In this document: one piece after another, positions 47,361-61,300 of the stretch
Numbering within the stretch: the stretch's first letter is position 1
How the letters are laid out: every line of letters begins with the position of its first letter
Assembly (NCBI RefSeq): GCF_027942865.1
Contig: NC_134509.1
Coordinates: 7,540,254-7,604,253, forward strand
Reading direction: 5' to 3'
Source: Odontesthes bonariensis
Taxonomy: Eukaryota; Chordata; Actinopteri; Atheriniformes; Atherinopsidae
Length of the DNA stretch: 64,000 nucleotides
The notes under the pieces: model-generated
Database searches by the model: none
The model's input: the letters and a program-made list of their open reading frames with translations, nothing else
Told to the model about the DNA's origin: nothing
Translations under genes and position numbers: made by a program

Positions 47361-47584
47361 CGGTGAGGAAACGGAGTTATCTGTCAGATTATTCTCAACA
47401 CCATAATTAGGGCTGGTAGAAGCCACAAAAACCCTCGCTAATGATTCTCATTTCCACCCTCCTACTCACTAAAAACAGCCTGAGAGTTGGTCATAGCTAC
47501 AGTTCCATATGACAGCAGGAGAATGTTTAAGTAATGAGAGGTCTGAATAATTTATTAAGACTGATCCATTTCCTGTTTTCTCAG

Positions 47585-47740
47585 TTGCAACATGGAGGGT
47601 GCTTGAATTTTATCAAGATGATTTGGTAAGTCGACGAATGTGTTGAACTTCTGCTTATGTCACAGAATGATATCTTTATTCTGACCATATCTTATCATCT
47701 CTTTTCCTGGATTCAGATCACTCATTTAACCACCAATAAA
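47585..47740 (+). terminator. Likely 3' UTR exon and poly(A) signal of zp1
   Basis: The stop codon at 47358-47360 is followed two bases later by a donor-like CGGTGAGG. A matching acceptor (TTTTCTCAG) opens a segment at 47585-47625 that ends in another donor-like GTAAGT. AATAAA lies at 47735-47740. Either the last intron lies in the 3' UTR or transcription simply runs through. Confidence 0.45.
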
Positions 47741-47741
47741 A

Positions 47742-49690
47742 ACTCTTAAATAACAATGATGGGGTTTTTGTGGTTTTTGTTCCTCACCCTGGAGCCATTA
47801 GGTTTGTTTTTTGTTTTTTTTTGTAAAAAAGAAGGTTGCATCAAAAAGTAAGCTGTAGCTTTCTTTGCATGGACATATAGCTAATGTGGAATGAACTGAA
47901 CAAGTCTCAGTTCTGTTTTCTTGAACTTTCTTTCACACCATTTAATACATACATATTTGATCAAAGTATGTTGGACACTTTGGGTGTTGGCAGTTTGCAC
48001 TGAGTGAGGCAAAATGAGGTAAAACGCATCCATGTGGTCGCTGCACCTCAAACACAATTCTGAATATTTTCTCCCAAGCTTAATTACTTTGTTGCAATTA
48101 ACCACAACAAATGCAGCACCGTAAGCCAATATTTGATGAAATGTACCTATAAAGACAGGACTTCGACATCCATGCAAGAGATTTCTGATTTTTGGAATAA
48201 AACTAGCCAATCAAAATCTACGACTTGCACCTGTGGTGTGATGTCACTGAGCTTACAATATGGAGAACAGCTGTGAGCAGCTGTTGTCTGCCATGTGTGA
48301 TCATGCAAACTGATGGCTTGGTTGAAAGTAGCAATAGAACTCTCCACATTGAGCAGGATTTCTTCTTTGGTTTAACTGGAAGACAACAAAACCCAACATT
48401 GCAGGAACAGGCCCTTATTGGAGTGTGTTACATCTGATCCGTTTGGCTGCAAAAGTGATGTTAAACTGCTAGTCGTGATGCCATAGGTGGTGTTTCATCA
48501 GCATTGTTCAATGTAAACTTAATTCAATTTTGCAAAAATATTTATGCTAACTTAATTTATTTTATTTTTTTAGAAAGAGTTGAGGAACATAGAGGGAGCT
48601 AGAAATGGCAGTTGGCAGCATATGTAATGCAGGTTATGCCACGACCTTCTGATGATACGACACGCTCTAGTTTATTTTCTCTAAGCCATTTAATGGAAAT
48701 GTGCCAGATTTGCATTCTCGGTGAGGCTAACTTTTGAGACGTCACAAAGTATGCATACACAAACATGGTTTGTGGTGTCAAAATATAGTCTGTGCAATCT
48801 TGACTGTTAAAAACATTTTCATGGTCAAAATGCATGGTTGCCCTGGGGCACTTTAATGCGTTCTGAATGGCAAAGATGATGCAAACTGCTCAAAAATTGA
48901 AAAGGAAAAAAAAAAAGTTTCAGAATAACAACCAAACTCATACTGCTCCAAGAGACTGTTTACAAAAGAGACTTTTGGCTCATAAACATGAGAGTCCACG
49001 TATGTGTAAGTGGACAATAGACTGCAAGAAATGAGGACATCACTCAAAATTCATGAAGATGTAATTGTCTCACCCTGTAATTTTGGGCAGCAGATGTTTG
49101 GCGATAATGTGCAGATACCGCTGTGACATTTTTGTTTTAGCTAAATATGGCACAGTAATTGTTGTTTATAATTCTTGACTGGAGGGGCCACAAGAAAGCG
49201 GGGATATCCATTTATCAAGGCACTTCCACACCTTTGCTGCTACACACAAAGGCTGCTGGCATTTAGTTTACAGTAGCAACAAACTCCTTCATTACAGCTT
49301 AACCTCACAATAAATATGTACACTTTGTTTTCTTTTTATTGTGGAGTTTATTTAACCATAAACACAGGATGATTATTTTTATTTTTATTTTTTTTGACAA
49401 TCCCATGCATAAAGTCCACCCAGTTGTGGACCTAAAATCTTAGGCCTTTTCTAATAAAGAGCTTAGGACATACATCAATGTGTTTAAGTCCTTCTGGGGT
49501 GCTGTCACGTGCATTTTGAATGCAAAAAGCATATTCTCTAAAAAGCTGCCTTGTGGGGAAAAAAAATAAAGAAAAAGAATTAAAAAATAAAGCCTCGCCA
49601 GGGTAATTAGAAGCAATTACACCGTGTGCGCCCAGCAAATAGCCACTTTACTATCCGCTTCTTACGGTACCCTTTGACCACTGGGTGTCA
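47742..49690. other. Intergenic region between zp1 and rbfox2
   Basis: AT-rich, without recognisable exons. Frames on the minus strand near 47881-48210 and 48599-48835 have no splice context. A degenerate repeat may cover about 47880-48480, but I could not define its ends. Confidence 0.4.
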
Positions 49691-49699
49691 TCCAAGCAA

Positions 49700-51066
49700 T
49701 AAAAATGCCAGCACGGAACATGAGGCGCTTCATGCTGCATGACTCACAGCTGGGCTTGTGTGGAGACCTTGGCCTGGGCATTTGGTTGTGTAATGAGTTA
49801 GGCATGAAATCTTGCAGAGGAGCCCACCCCTTTAATATTGAGCCATGTAATATGACACCATTGAACGGCACGGAGATCCATATGAACTGGGACTCTGTGC
49901 TGGAGAACTGCGCACACGTAGAAATGCGAGGAGGAAATGGGGCATTTGGTTTAAAGGTTTGGGGGGGGGGGGGGGGTGACTGTAAGGAGCCTGGCAGTCT
50001 CTCTGGGCTATCCCCGCTTCCTCTCGCAAACACACGCGCACGCAGTGTTCACACACCTCCCCTCGGTGAAATGTATGGAAGCACTGCGGCACACTGCGTG
50101 TATTTGCAGGCTGCATGGCTGCCTGGCTCAGCGTTCAAAGGCAGAGCGGAAGATAGGAGGAGGGGAATGACTACAGCAAGAGAGTGGGAGGAGGAGGAGG
50201 AGGGAGGGAGGACAGTTTCCTTTCTGTAACACACACGCTACATGAACACACCGCCGGGAAAACGGAGAGAGGGAAGAAAATAATAACCGAGAGAGGGAGA
50301 AGGAATCACCGCAGCCCCTCAGTCCGTCCGTGCGTCCGTGCGTCCTTTCCCATGTTTTTTTTCTTTTTTTCAGGGGGGGAGAGCGTTTTTTTTCCTTTAA
50401 ACACAGACTTGCGGACTAACATGGGAAGAAAGAGCTCCTGAGGAGGATTGACTTTCAGTGAACCTCTTCTCTGTGGTGCAAAGCCTGTGGCTAACAGGGA
50501 GGGAAAAGGCGACAGGGAAGACATGTTGAGAGGGTTTTCGTCTTGAGGTTGCGGTAGGGTTTGGATGTTGCGCTTTTAAAACACTCGGCTCTCGCAGTGG
50601 TGGGGAAAAAAAACAAAAAAACCCAGGGCAAATGGAAACTGACTGGTAGACTGAGCTCAGGAGCCATTGTTGGGATCGGTATTTGTCCAATTGGTTTTGT
50701 TATGATCAGAAATAACGTAGGCCTCGCAGTAAATACATATACGGTCAACAGACAGGGGGCTACTTAGCTTTAAATCAACCTGACAATCCTGTTTGTGTTC
50801 TCTGGGACTGTGTTTGGAAGTGAAAGGACAGCGGCGTTTATGAGCTAATTGTTGTTGACGAAAACATTTACAGATAGACCAACTCTTTAGGGGGGGGTAG
50901 GGGGCTATACAAAGGCCCAGTAAAAACAGTGAAGGCAACTTAAAAAAAAAAAAAAACGCATACTAAGACCTTTTTTAAATCCTCCACCGACTGGCTTTAA
51001 GCACAGAGGTGCTGGCGATTAGCCCCATTTTTAGCTAATAAAAAGGGAACAAAAGAAGATTTTTAA
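49700..51066 (+). promoter_or_regulatory. Upstream promoter and long 5' leader region of rbfox2
   Basis: GC content and CpG frequency rise towards the first coding exon. The region has a purine tract (about 50185-50213), a G14-type run (about 49961-49977) and several ATGs upstream of the coding start (for example at 50522 and 50565). No TATA box is obvious. The transcription start cannot be placed from sequence alone; a leader of several hundred bases is likely. Confidence 0.5.
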
Positions 51067-54000
51067 ATGTTAATGTCGACCGACGTTGCGTCCATCATGC
51101 TGCCCGTGTCCCGGGCTCTCTTAGACCGGGATAGAGAGCTGGAAACCATGGCCGGGGTGCACCCCAACCCGGGTGGCGCTCCTGCTGCTGTCCGGGGCAT
51201 GAAGCGCGGAGACCCGGAGCCCGACGGACAGACAGCGGCCGCTCTCGTGGACTCCACCGGGGCAGAGTGCAAGCGACCCCGCATCGACGGCTCGGGAGGA
51301 ATCAGCGAGGTTGGCCAGGTGAGGAGGGGGAGTCTTTGTTCAATTCCAGCAAAGCAGACGCGACTCAACTCAAGCGTGGTGGTCTTATAAGTGCATTCCG
51401 GCTCTTCTATAGTCATTCCATGTTTGTGTTTTAGTTGCATTTTGTCACTGTTTATTTGTCCAAGTGATCGTGGCCGACACTGTAGCTGTTGTCCTGGCTG
51501 CAGCTGAAGGCCTCCATATATCCTGCTCTGCCCAAGCAGCTGGGCAGTAAATACCAACACATTTCACAGCTGCAAATGACTAACACACGAGTTGACTTTC
51601 AAGATGGAGCTGGAGTAGTAACAATGTACTAATCAGTTTCCATTCTGCAGCTCAGACACTTACTGTCTGTGAGGGCCTGGTTTTAGTATTCCTGTCTGTG
51701 TTAACGTGCTTCACTGTGTTCTAACATGCTACTCAGACATTGTTACTTTAAAAACTGCCCTAAAGCATCCGCTTGGTTGATTGGTATCATACACAAAGCT
51801 CCAGCACAGGGGAGAATGTAAACAAACCTGACCTTTCATTGCATAGGCCTGTGCTAAATGACGTTCAGTTTGTAGGTTTGCAATCAGAACACATGTCAGT
51901 GTTTGCCTATTTGATTTTAAAAGGGGGGAGAGCAGGCTGCATTGTGGGTATTTGAGGTAAACCAAAGACCTCCAGCTTGATTCGGGTTCTTGTCAGACCG
52001 TAGCTTGACTAATCAATCTAATTATATTGATCCTCAGGCCCCTGTTTTAATCAAAGTTACAGACCTTTGTTTTGAATTACCATCTCTTCCTTTCCATAAA
52101 TGTGTTGTTCTTTCCCCTTAGTGGTTGAAAAATGGTCATATCTCGTTGTTAATAGAGCATCTCATGAGGACAGGGGGATACTCAGGATATCATTAGAGTG
52201 GATTATGTGGGGTGAAGCACTCCGCTGGAAGACAGAAAGCCATTTCTCCATCGCTGAAAGAGCCAGTAATGGAGCTGAAGTGGCCTGTTTGCTCCTGTTC
52301 GGGAAACTAAATGGCCGGCTTTACTTTGCCATGCTGTCCGGGAGTGCTGACAGACGGGCTCCGAAACGTAATGCACTTAAAAACACATGTGAATGGAAGA
52401 GTGTTTGTGTGGGAGAGAGACGCTCGGATCAATTGCTTCACCCTCTAAAACGTATTGAACCGACTGGACGGTCCGGAAATGAGAGTGGGGAAAGATGCCT
52501 CAACCAGTCCCAATCTCTCAGTGCAGGAACAGATTTGCCCTATCGCTGGCAGTAAAGAGGCTTTGTTTCCAGCTTATGGGATCACCTCTCAAACTGGCGG
52601 GAGAGGGGGTGTATAACCACCCTGATCTGAGATTCTTCTTTAAGTCAAAAGGCTTATAGGACACACCTACATACACAGATGATAAGAATTAGAGATGAGC
52701 TGATGGAAGGTTGATTATCAACGACTGAAGCAGACATAACAACAGTGCAGATTTAAAAACCAAAATGCATGCATTGTTTGAATGAGCTGTTGTTTTTGAA
52801 GGCTCAACTTTGAAATGGGCAGAGCGTTTTTTTTTCATGACTTCTGACGTTTTATACACTAAAAAATTAACCAGTCCATCAATTAAGGATGAGAATGGGT
52901 GTCAGTTCAAGCCTGACACTCCAGAATAACTCCCCCAAAATAGATTGTTGTGGGGGTTTTTTTTCTGCTGTGGTCTGCGCCTCACAGAACAATCCCCATG
53001 CACTCCCACTGTTTTTTTATTTCTCTAACCCGGTGACACTGTTAATGTTCTGGAGTTAAATTTGAGTGGAGTGACGTGCAGTTTTCCAACTCTTTTTGAA
53101 TGACTTTCCAAGAAACGTCTATTAAATTGCAGACAAGCACGTCTGTGAAACTAACCGTAAAAGGTTGGAAAATGTTACCGCAGTCAGTACCCTGACTCGC
53201 AGGAGGCACAGAGTCTCCCTTCCTTAATCCCGTCCGTCCTTGGTTTAACGAAGGAAAACTCTGTTGCTGACAACACGGCAAGAGTTGAACTGTGACCTGC
53301 ATGCGAGGGCAGCGCAGCGGGGTGTGGTTGTGGAAGAGAGCGATCCATTTGCACCACCGCAGCCTAATAATGGCATCCTTTCCCATTTGGTTATCGACAC
53401 TGCTGTTTTTCTCATTATGGTGTGATGTCATCACAGTGCAGGGGAGGAAACGCTCTGTTGAGTCAGATCTGCCAAGTTTTAGCAGGGCAACAAAGCGTTG
53501 GTAAATCAGTGCAGCATGTAGGAGAGGACTGAACGCTCGGCTAACGCAGGCGAATAAAGCCGGTGGAAGAAAAAGAGGCTGAGTGCTTTCAGTCGTTTGG
53601 TGCTGCTGACGCTGCGCTTATAATCCAACAGTATGGATTTTATATTAATATTCTGCTCACACCACCAACTTTCACGGCACACGATCAATCTACTTGGTAT
53701 TCCTGTGAAGTATCGGGGGAAGTCCTGTTCTCTTTTTTTTCTTTCTTTCAGGAAGACAGGGTTTTTATAACAACACCCCACGTCTTCACATCTTCAGCTC
53801 CAGTCAGATTAAGGAGGAATGTTGAGAGGAGGTTGTCTGCTTTATTATCCATCCGGCCTGCTGCTGAGCGGCCCGTGTTTTGTTGTCACTCCACGTAGGA
53901 ACCGGGGCTCTCTCGAACCTAATAAGGGCCTGGCTGGGCTCACGGTGCTCAGGACAAATGACTTGACTAGGACATTAATGTAGGTGGATCACCCCTGAGA

Positions 54001-57000
54001 GCTTTCATCCCCGGCCCCGGCACTGAAATGGTATGAAAATGTCAGCAAGAAAAATGTACTCGTACAGCCGTGCTGAGAACATTTGTGTATTTTTTTTTTT
54101 TCCTTGATAAATTGCCACTAGGAATCTTTTGACTGATGTGCATTTGAGAAGGCCCAACAGTGTTTTTGGGATAGTGTTCTAGGGAAGCACCGATGTGCTT
54201 GGAAGGCAGTGATCCTGACATATTAACTTGCAGTTCAGTGTGCTTCTGGTGCACGGTAGTTTATTAATTCTCCCTTATCCAAAAGTACGACATCAGCCTC
54301 AGCCTCATTTCTGAGCCAAAATAAAATAATTGTCTTGATATTTAATTTGCTGCATGTCAGTACATGACCCATGTATATTTGTTAATGTGCTGCACAGTAA
54401 TCATCGGGCATGGTTAGGACAAAACTGGCCAGTTCGGCGGCTGGAAATGAAGCAACCATTTAAAATGTTGCCCCCTTTTTTTTTCTTCCAATATCAAGAT
54501 TATCATCTACACCAGTATATTGCAGCACCCTTAGTTCAATAATTGTTACCATATAAAGATATGATCCAGTGGATTTGGTTACACATTAACCACATTATGG
54601 GCCTACTTCCTGTTTTTCTCCCCCGTGCGGGTTTATTCTCCCAGTAGCTGACAATGTTTGGTTGGTAGGTTTGTACATCTGATTTAAATATGGTACATAT
54701 TTGGCTGCTATCCAGTTTGAGTTGGTGAACAAAAAAGAAAAAAAGAATGGATCCATTTTGCGTTAATACGTGCAGTTTCAATAATCTTGCAATTTTAAGA
54801 TACTGTAACGGCACAAGTAGCAGCACAAACCTGATGCACCAGGTCCAGCTGCCTCACAACCTCTTTCTTTCACCCTGTAAGTGTCCTCTTGTAAAAGAAC
54901 TCGATCTCTTCCTTTATCCAAGTGCTGCCACAGCTTTTCTTTTCAGTTCTGACTACAGCGAACTGTAACTTATTGTAACTGACCGGGAAGGCGTGAGCGG
55001 TCAAGTGTTTTCACCCTCGAAATGAATTGTTCACAATACCTGCAGCACTTTCTGCAGTGCCGCTCGTAGCTGAGCAGACGGCGGACAAACGGTTTCCTCC
55101 TTGTTGGTTGCAAATCGGAAAGGATCTCGTTGATCTACGTAGTAATATTCTCATTCCCTTAAAAGTCTGTATGTGCTTCGCCCCCCAAAAATCCAGTATT
55201 GTTCCGGCTTTAGTTGCTGCTTTTAACATGAACGTGCTTGAGAGCACGCAGAGCGCCTGGTCATTGTCACTTAGCCGATTTTAACTTGGACGTTGTGGAC
55301 ACTGTCCGTAGATTCCCAATCACACCCGTACAATAACACAGAGGATTGTCTGAGTGAGACATGTTCTGTCGACAGGGCGTGATGCAAAGAATTGCCGTGT
55401 TCAGTTCACCCCAAAACTAAGAACTATGTGTAGAAATGACTCGCACGTGCTTAGATGTGTCCACTAGATCCACAAATGAGCTTAAACAGTATAAAGACGA
55501 GCAGAAAAGAATACGAAGAAGAAGTAAATGCCATGAGCTCAGACACTTCTTACTTACCTGTGCCATTGACCTGTGAGTTCAGTTGGATATTACCCACGCT
55601 GATCACTAGGGGGCTGGCAGGCTGCAGTCTGGCCCGGCTGATTCAGGTATTTACGCTCTGACACATGCTGTCGTTGCTATCTCAGAGCTGCATTTTACAT
55701 GTGAAAAGAGCTCTAGTTTTCTCTTCTTTCACCGCCCTGTGCTCTGAATGTTCTTCACCTTGTCCTAAACAAATTGAACTAATCCCTCCTGAGCGTCGGC
55801 TACGGTGTTCTTCCCAATACGGGCATCAACTTTAGCCCCAGGAGCCCAGTATCAGTCCTCAGTTTGTCTTGGGTGATGTCGCAAAGACGTCACGATGTAA
55901 CCAAATGGGCAGTTAAGTTGTGCAGTTAATAACGCCAAGCGAATGCTAGTCCTGTCTTATCAGATCAGGAATGAATTGGTGGGAAAAAGAAAATCACTGT
56001 TTTATTTTAAGATCAGCGCAGTGGACCGTGGGCTCATTATGCGGCACGTGATTTGGCAGCCAGTGCCGATGATTATCTTTCTTCCAGAATTGTCAAGCCC
56101 GCTTCCAAAATCCACTTCGACTCGAGCCAACATCCCCTCGAGGAAGCACGTGTAGGTTTGCTGTGGAGAGTCCGTGGAATGCGAGGTGTATCGAGAGAAA
56201 ATAAACTTCGGATCGTCTCGCTGACTGTTTGGAGGCTTAGCACATAAGTGCTCTGTGGAAGGAGTGGATTCACATCCTCTTGAGTGTATCGAGTGCCCTG
56301 CTTTTCAGTTAGGTTGGATGACTCTCAGAGCGGTATGGTTCCTCTACTCCTCCTCCTCAGAAGAGCAGCTGTCCCAAGGCACGATAGGAATAGACACAAG
56401 TCTTCTGACCAAATTAGACATCACACACACACCTGCTGTGACCTGTAGTGTTTCGGAAGGAGTTGTGAGGTACAATAGATTACCCCCCCCCCCCAAAAAA
56501 AAGCTTGTGCCATCTCCCCCTCCTCCCCTCTTTGCCATCTGTTGACTTCATGTCATTTTGTTACTTTCTCCTGTTTGCCCAGCCGGTCTTTACCCGCTGT
56601 TTCCACTGTTGTTTTAGCCTCCCACCCCCCTACCCCCAAAACCAGCGCCATGGCCACCACCAGACCCGCCTCAAATTACTTCGTTTGTCACCGTCAACAA
56701 ATAAAGGCCAAATATAAACTAGGAGTACGTGAAAACAGGATCTTTTTGTTTCTCGTGTACTGGGCGAGTGGTGTGGGGAGTGAGACGCACTCATCTTGTG
56801 CAGCCTCTTTGCCGCCCTCCCCACTCATCCCTCCCTGTTCCTTAAGGAAATTAAGCACATGACTCCACTCATGTATGAGTCATTGTCTTTGCTCCTTCCA
56901 ACTCTTTTTTTCCTTTTTTTTTTTTTTTTGCAGCGCTGTCCATGTCCCGCTGCATTGCCAGCTCCTCATCCCATCTCGTATGAATTCCAGATGTTTCCAG

Positions 57001-58317
57001 TAGTGTGTCTTCTGTGTGTCTTTTCATACCCCACCCCAACCCCCACTTTGACGCAGCGCACTGCTTCATAAATCTTTTTCTTTCTTTTTTTTGTCTCCTC
57101 TTTTTTTCTGAGCGTGTGTTTGTTTTGCCTCTCCATACCAGCAGTATATCACATTTAGAGTTTGCCCTCGTTGCAAAAGAAGGTTTATACTTTATTCATG
57201 TTATTCAAGCCTCTAAAAGGTGATTCATTATTTAGAGCTTCTACCTCCCAAAGCCAGTTCACTAAGTACATTTTTGGCTCTGAGATAGACTCGCACAAGC
57301 TGTATTTTTCAATCACGAAGCTTCCTGCTCCCTCTTCTTCTACTGTGCCTCTTTAGATTTGGATGTGTTGTGCTCAGTTTTACTGAAATGGGCTCAGGGG
57401 GGTCCAGAGTGAGATGGCTACAGTATTAATCAGGCGAACTCAAGCTGCGAAGCGCACAGAGCAAAGTGGTTCCCCCCGGGGACAGAGCAGACGAGGGACA
57501 TTGGTTCCACATGAAAGGGAGATCACAGGAAAAGGACAGAGAGAAGAGGGAGGAGCCGAGTTGTTTTCTAATCTTGTGATATGAAGTCGGGAGACAGGCA
57601 AATCTGTTTTTCCTCTATCAAAGTGTGTCATAATTTCTGTGAAGAGAGCCATTTTTAATGGGATGCATTAGCATAAAACCCGGAACACAGCGTTATGAGC
57701 ACAAATAAAGTTCGTTAGAAACTATTTTAGGAGGTAGAGGCGTGATTTCTGTTTAATATTTGACTCCACACAAAATGAGCTTATTTCTCTGCTTCTTTCA
57801 AAGTAATTACTCACCGGTTTACCCGTCTTTGCTGTGCACAGCCAGAACATTCAGAGGAATGCGTCGGAGATTGCATCAGGGCTCATGATCGCATTTCACA
57901 CCAATGGGCTTCATGCTCGCTGACACTCCTGACCTATTTATGATTTAAGAGCCACGGTGACACTCGTTCTTTCATTCCCGTCTTTCATCCACCACTCGCA
58001 TGAGCTCACTCGTCCCCGTTATCACGTCTTAACAAGCAGACAAAAGATCCGCTGGGTGGAAAACTCAAGAGGAGGCTGACTTGGGAGATAGCAGGAGTTG
58101 GGTCACCAATGGAGCTAATTTGATAAGGAGTCGGTAAAACGCCACGAAACCGTAAAGTCAAATATAGAAGGGAGCGGTATTCCTGAACAATGAAAATATT
58201 AAGTGACTTGTCTGTTTCCTTTACAAATTACTGGCCATGTTTACAAAATCTGCTCCTCTCTTTCAGAACAATGATCCTCTGACCCTCAGTTACCATGGAT
58301 ACCCCTCTCACGGTCAG
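51067..58317 (+). CDS. rbfox2: RNA-binding Fox protein, 5' part (two coding exons; gene continues beyond the window)
   Basis: Exon 1 is 51067-51318 (or from the ATG at 51148) and exon 2 is 58267-58317; both end in phase 0 before GTGAGG and GTAAGG. The encoded AAVRGMKRGDPEPD, ECKRPRID and NNDPLTLSYHGYPSHGQ line up with the longest human RBFOX2 N terminus (AAARGMKRESELE, KRPRTEE, QNEPLTPGYHGFPARDSQ, from memory). The conserved GNQEP exon and the RRM that binds UGCAUG must lie past 64000. RBFOX2 controls alternative splicing in the nucleus, from sites in introns flanking regulated exons. The ATG at 51148 (ACCATGG, Kozak-perfect) matches the human start; the upstream in-frame ATG at 51067 would add 27 residues. 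rbfox1 is the main alternative, but this N terminus is typical of rbfox2. Confidence 0.85.
51319..58266 (+). other. First intron of rbfox2 (about 6.9 kb)
   Basis: Long intron with standard GT and AG ends. I found no additional exon with good splice sites and frame, and no clear repeat. Open frames such as 52100-52555 have no recognisable domain. Several TGCATG motifs occur (for example near 52766, 53298 and 54349), but I did not test for enrichment. Confidence 0.5.
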
Positions 58318-61300
58318 GTAAGGGCAGCTGAACACCTGCAGAAATCTGTTTTATAACATGCCACATTCCAATATTTCTTTTTAATCTGGATGCAGTGTAC
58401 AGCTCTCTAAACCACAAGGTGGGGGTGCAGATTTTAATTTGATGCTTGTATAGAAGAAGGCATGCCTCCACTCTTCCATCCCTATCCTCCGCCTACTTCC
58501 CTCTCTGCTCTCAATAATAGTAATCATCTTTTAGCTCGCAGAACGCACTCATTTCATTGACAAACCTTTAAAGACAGCCATATTCTAGTTGCTCTGCCCA
58601 CAAACCAACTCGCATGGAAAAAAGATGATTGGCCGCATCACATGTTTAGTGTGAACTTGTCTGGGTGTAAGTATACAATCTGTTTGCTCGCCTTTGTATT
58701 AGCTGTCTGATTGTGTTATTAGACTGCTCAGTTCATGTGGCTAATCCTTGGATCATCCTCCGTTCATCCACTCATCCTGTCATGCTCTGCCCATAATCCC
58801 CTCATCCCTCGCTCTCTGTGATGCTCAGCAACCTTATCTGCACTTCATCTGTCTGAGGTTTTGACTCATACGCTATTATTTGCCGCGTTTTTTTTTTTTT
58901 TTTTCACTATTTTCGATACTGCTGAGTAGAGGCTGTGGATGCCGGAAAGTCAATCAGACCATTTTCATTTAATTGGAAGACGATACAGCTTTGACTTATC
59001 TTTGTCCAAATGATGTTTGAAGGGCACTCGTGAAGCTTTATTTTGTGTGAAACATTCTCTGGTTGGAATGGAAAGAAGTCAGTGGAAGGCTTCTTTGGGG
59101 GTTGGAGGTGTGAACAGACCCGAGGAGGAAAATAAAAAAAAAACGGCATAGAGGACAACAATGCCGGGCAGCGGAGGCTTCCACAATACAGAGGTGCTAA
59201 ACTGTCAACAGCGGTGTGAAAATGATGTGATCAAAGGATCCTGGGGAGGAAGAGCCTGGAGAGTTGCAGGAACTCTGTGAGTCAAGCAAGAGAAAGCTGG
59301 TGGATTTGACCATCTGCGGGAGTAATTTGTTGTGTTTGGGGGGGGGGGTTTGTACAATCCCCTTTAAAAGTTTGGACTCACATCTTCATTCAAAGTGCAT
59401 GGGTCGGTGTGCCCAAACAGTTGAGCGGTACTGTGTACATAGTTAGGTCATTAGTCTATAGCTTTATTCGAGCATTACTGAGTGTAGGGAGAGAGCCTCA
59501 AAGGTTCATGTAGTGCTTGTGATCTGATGGGTGAGAGGTAATGGTGGTACTGTTATGAAACAGCCATGTGAAAGAAATTAGGAAAACCAATTTTATTTTT
59601 AATATGTGTGGAGCTTATTACTGAAATTACCAATTACTTTGTCGTGCCCATGAGACTGTTATAACACATGTGACGTGCCTATTTGAATGGAAAGCTGTAT
59701 TTCAGATGGAGCTATCTTCCCATGGTTTAAACTGTAGCTGGGTTTTCATCACTGAATAAATTGGGATAAGTTTTATATTCATAGTCAACACCTTTGCTTG
59801 AGTATTAAGATAAATAATAAATAAATCATTTCTTTATTTAAACTCAGTTTGCTTGACACAGTCCAAACCTTTAAACATGCACACAAGCTGCAGTCCTCCA
59901 CAGATGTCTAGTATTGTTCAATAACTGGATGTGAGTCATGTTGGTTTAATATGAAATAATTATCTCACCTCGTACATGGTGGACTGACTTGGTCACTGTT
60001 GTTAAACTCCTGCTGGAAACAGCAGCTTGGCTGCAACCGATGTCCGCATATTGTGCTGCCCCAACTTTATCAGTGCTGAAAAACTGTTAGTATTTACTGC
60101 CGCAACTAAAATGTTGTCAAAGTACACCTCTAGAGTGAGAGCAAACGTTAGCTGAAAGAAGGTAGATTGCTTTGCAGAGCTGAGGGGAACTGTAGTTGGC
60201 CATTTTGTGAGCAACCACTAACGGGAGCACAAAATTGAAATCGAAAAACTAGATTTAAAAACTGAAAAACTAAAATCACGTCTCTGTTCGCCTTTTTGGC
60301 TTTACAAACACATTAGCTACAGCATAAATGGCAGCTTTCATATAAACTTGATTTGGCAGAACATTCTCACTCCAGTGACATCATGTAATGGCATTATTTC
60401 ACAACCCTGGTGCTACTTAGTCTGATTTCAACGCGCCAGGTTAATAAAGTGAAACAATTTTAATGTCATTATGTGATGAGCTGGATTAAGAAACGAATCT
60501 TGGTCTTTTCCTAAACCTAACCAAGTCCTAAAAATAGCCACACAGAGTGAAACGGCATGTAAAGCTCAAAATAAACTGCAGTGAAAAATAATAATCCAAA
60601 AGCAGTCTTGCGGTTGAGTCTAAGCTTAAAATTCACTTGTTGTTAATTACGCACGTAGGTGTTTATCATGACTGCATGGCATATCCTGCGTTCCTTTGGT
60701 GCATTGGTTGTGCACGTCCTCAGAAATGAGCATTATGTGTGCGGACGTTGCAGTATGCAGTTGAGCGGTAGGAGGTGTGTAAGGCTTTCTCTTGATATTT
60801 TCTATCACCAATTTCGTGCTTGGTTTAGGGGCCTTGCATACTATCTACGATGCTGCCGCTGTCGGAGGCCATATTCCCATTATCCAAATAAATAAAAAAA
60901 AACAGTTTGCGGTGCCAACTCTCCACCTGTGCTGATAAGACACAGTCAGATCTCAAATGTTGGAGAACGATGTTGAAATGGAAAAAGATATATTTCGCTT
61001 CTGTCAGTTTCATCCAGTTATTTTTACACATGAATCGGAAGTGTTCTAACAGTTATGCCAAAATGATTATGGTTGTGCCAATATGTAATAAGGCCTTTTT
61101 TTTAACGGGGATAATTGTCTTTCAATTATAATGAAAACACTGATTAGTGCAGCTTTAAGTATTCTTGTTACTATAATGGTGTTTGGGCTGAAGCTGTGGT
61201 ATGATTGCAGTCATGACCAAAGAAAAAACATTGATCAAACTCACAAAATTACCAGCACATTTGCGTAACAAGGTGCGCGTCTGAAAGGGAGAATAGACAG

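Noticed and set aside
49705-50229. 174-aa open frame upstream of rbfox2
   Set aside because: No recognisable domain, biased by G runs and GA-rich sequence, and located in the promoter and leader region.
51319-58266. TGCATG motifs in the rbfox2 intron as autoregulatory Rbfox sites
   Set aside because: Several copies exist, but they are scattered and none clusters tightly beside exon 2. Without a count against expectation this is not evidence.
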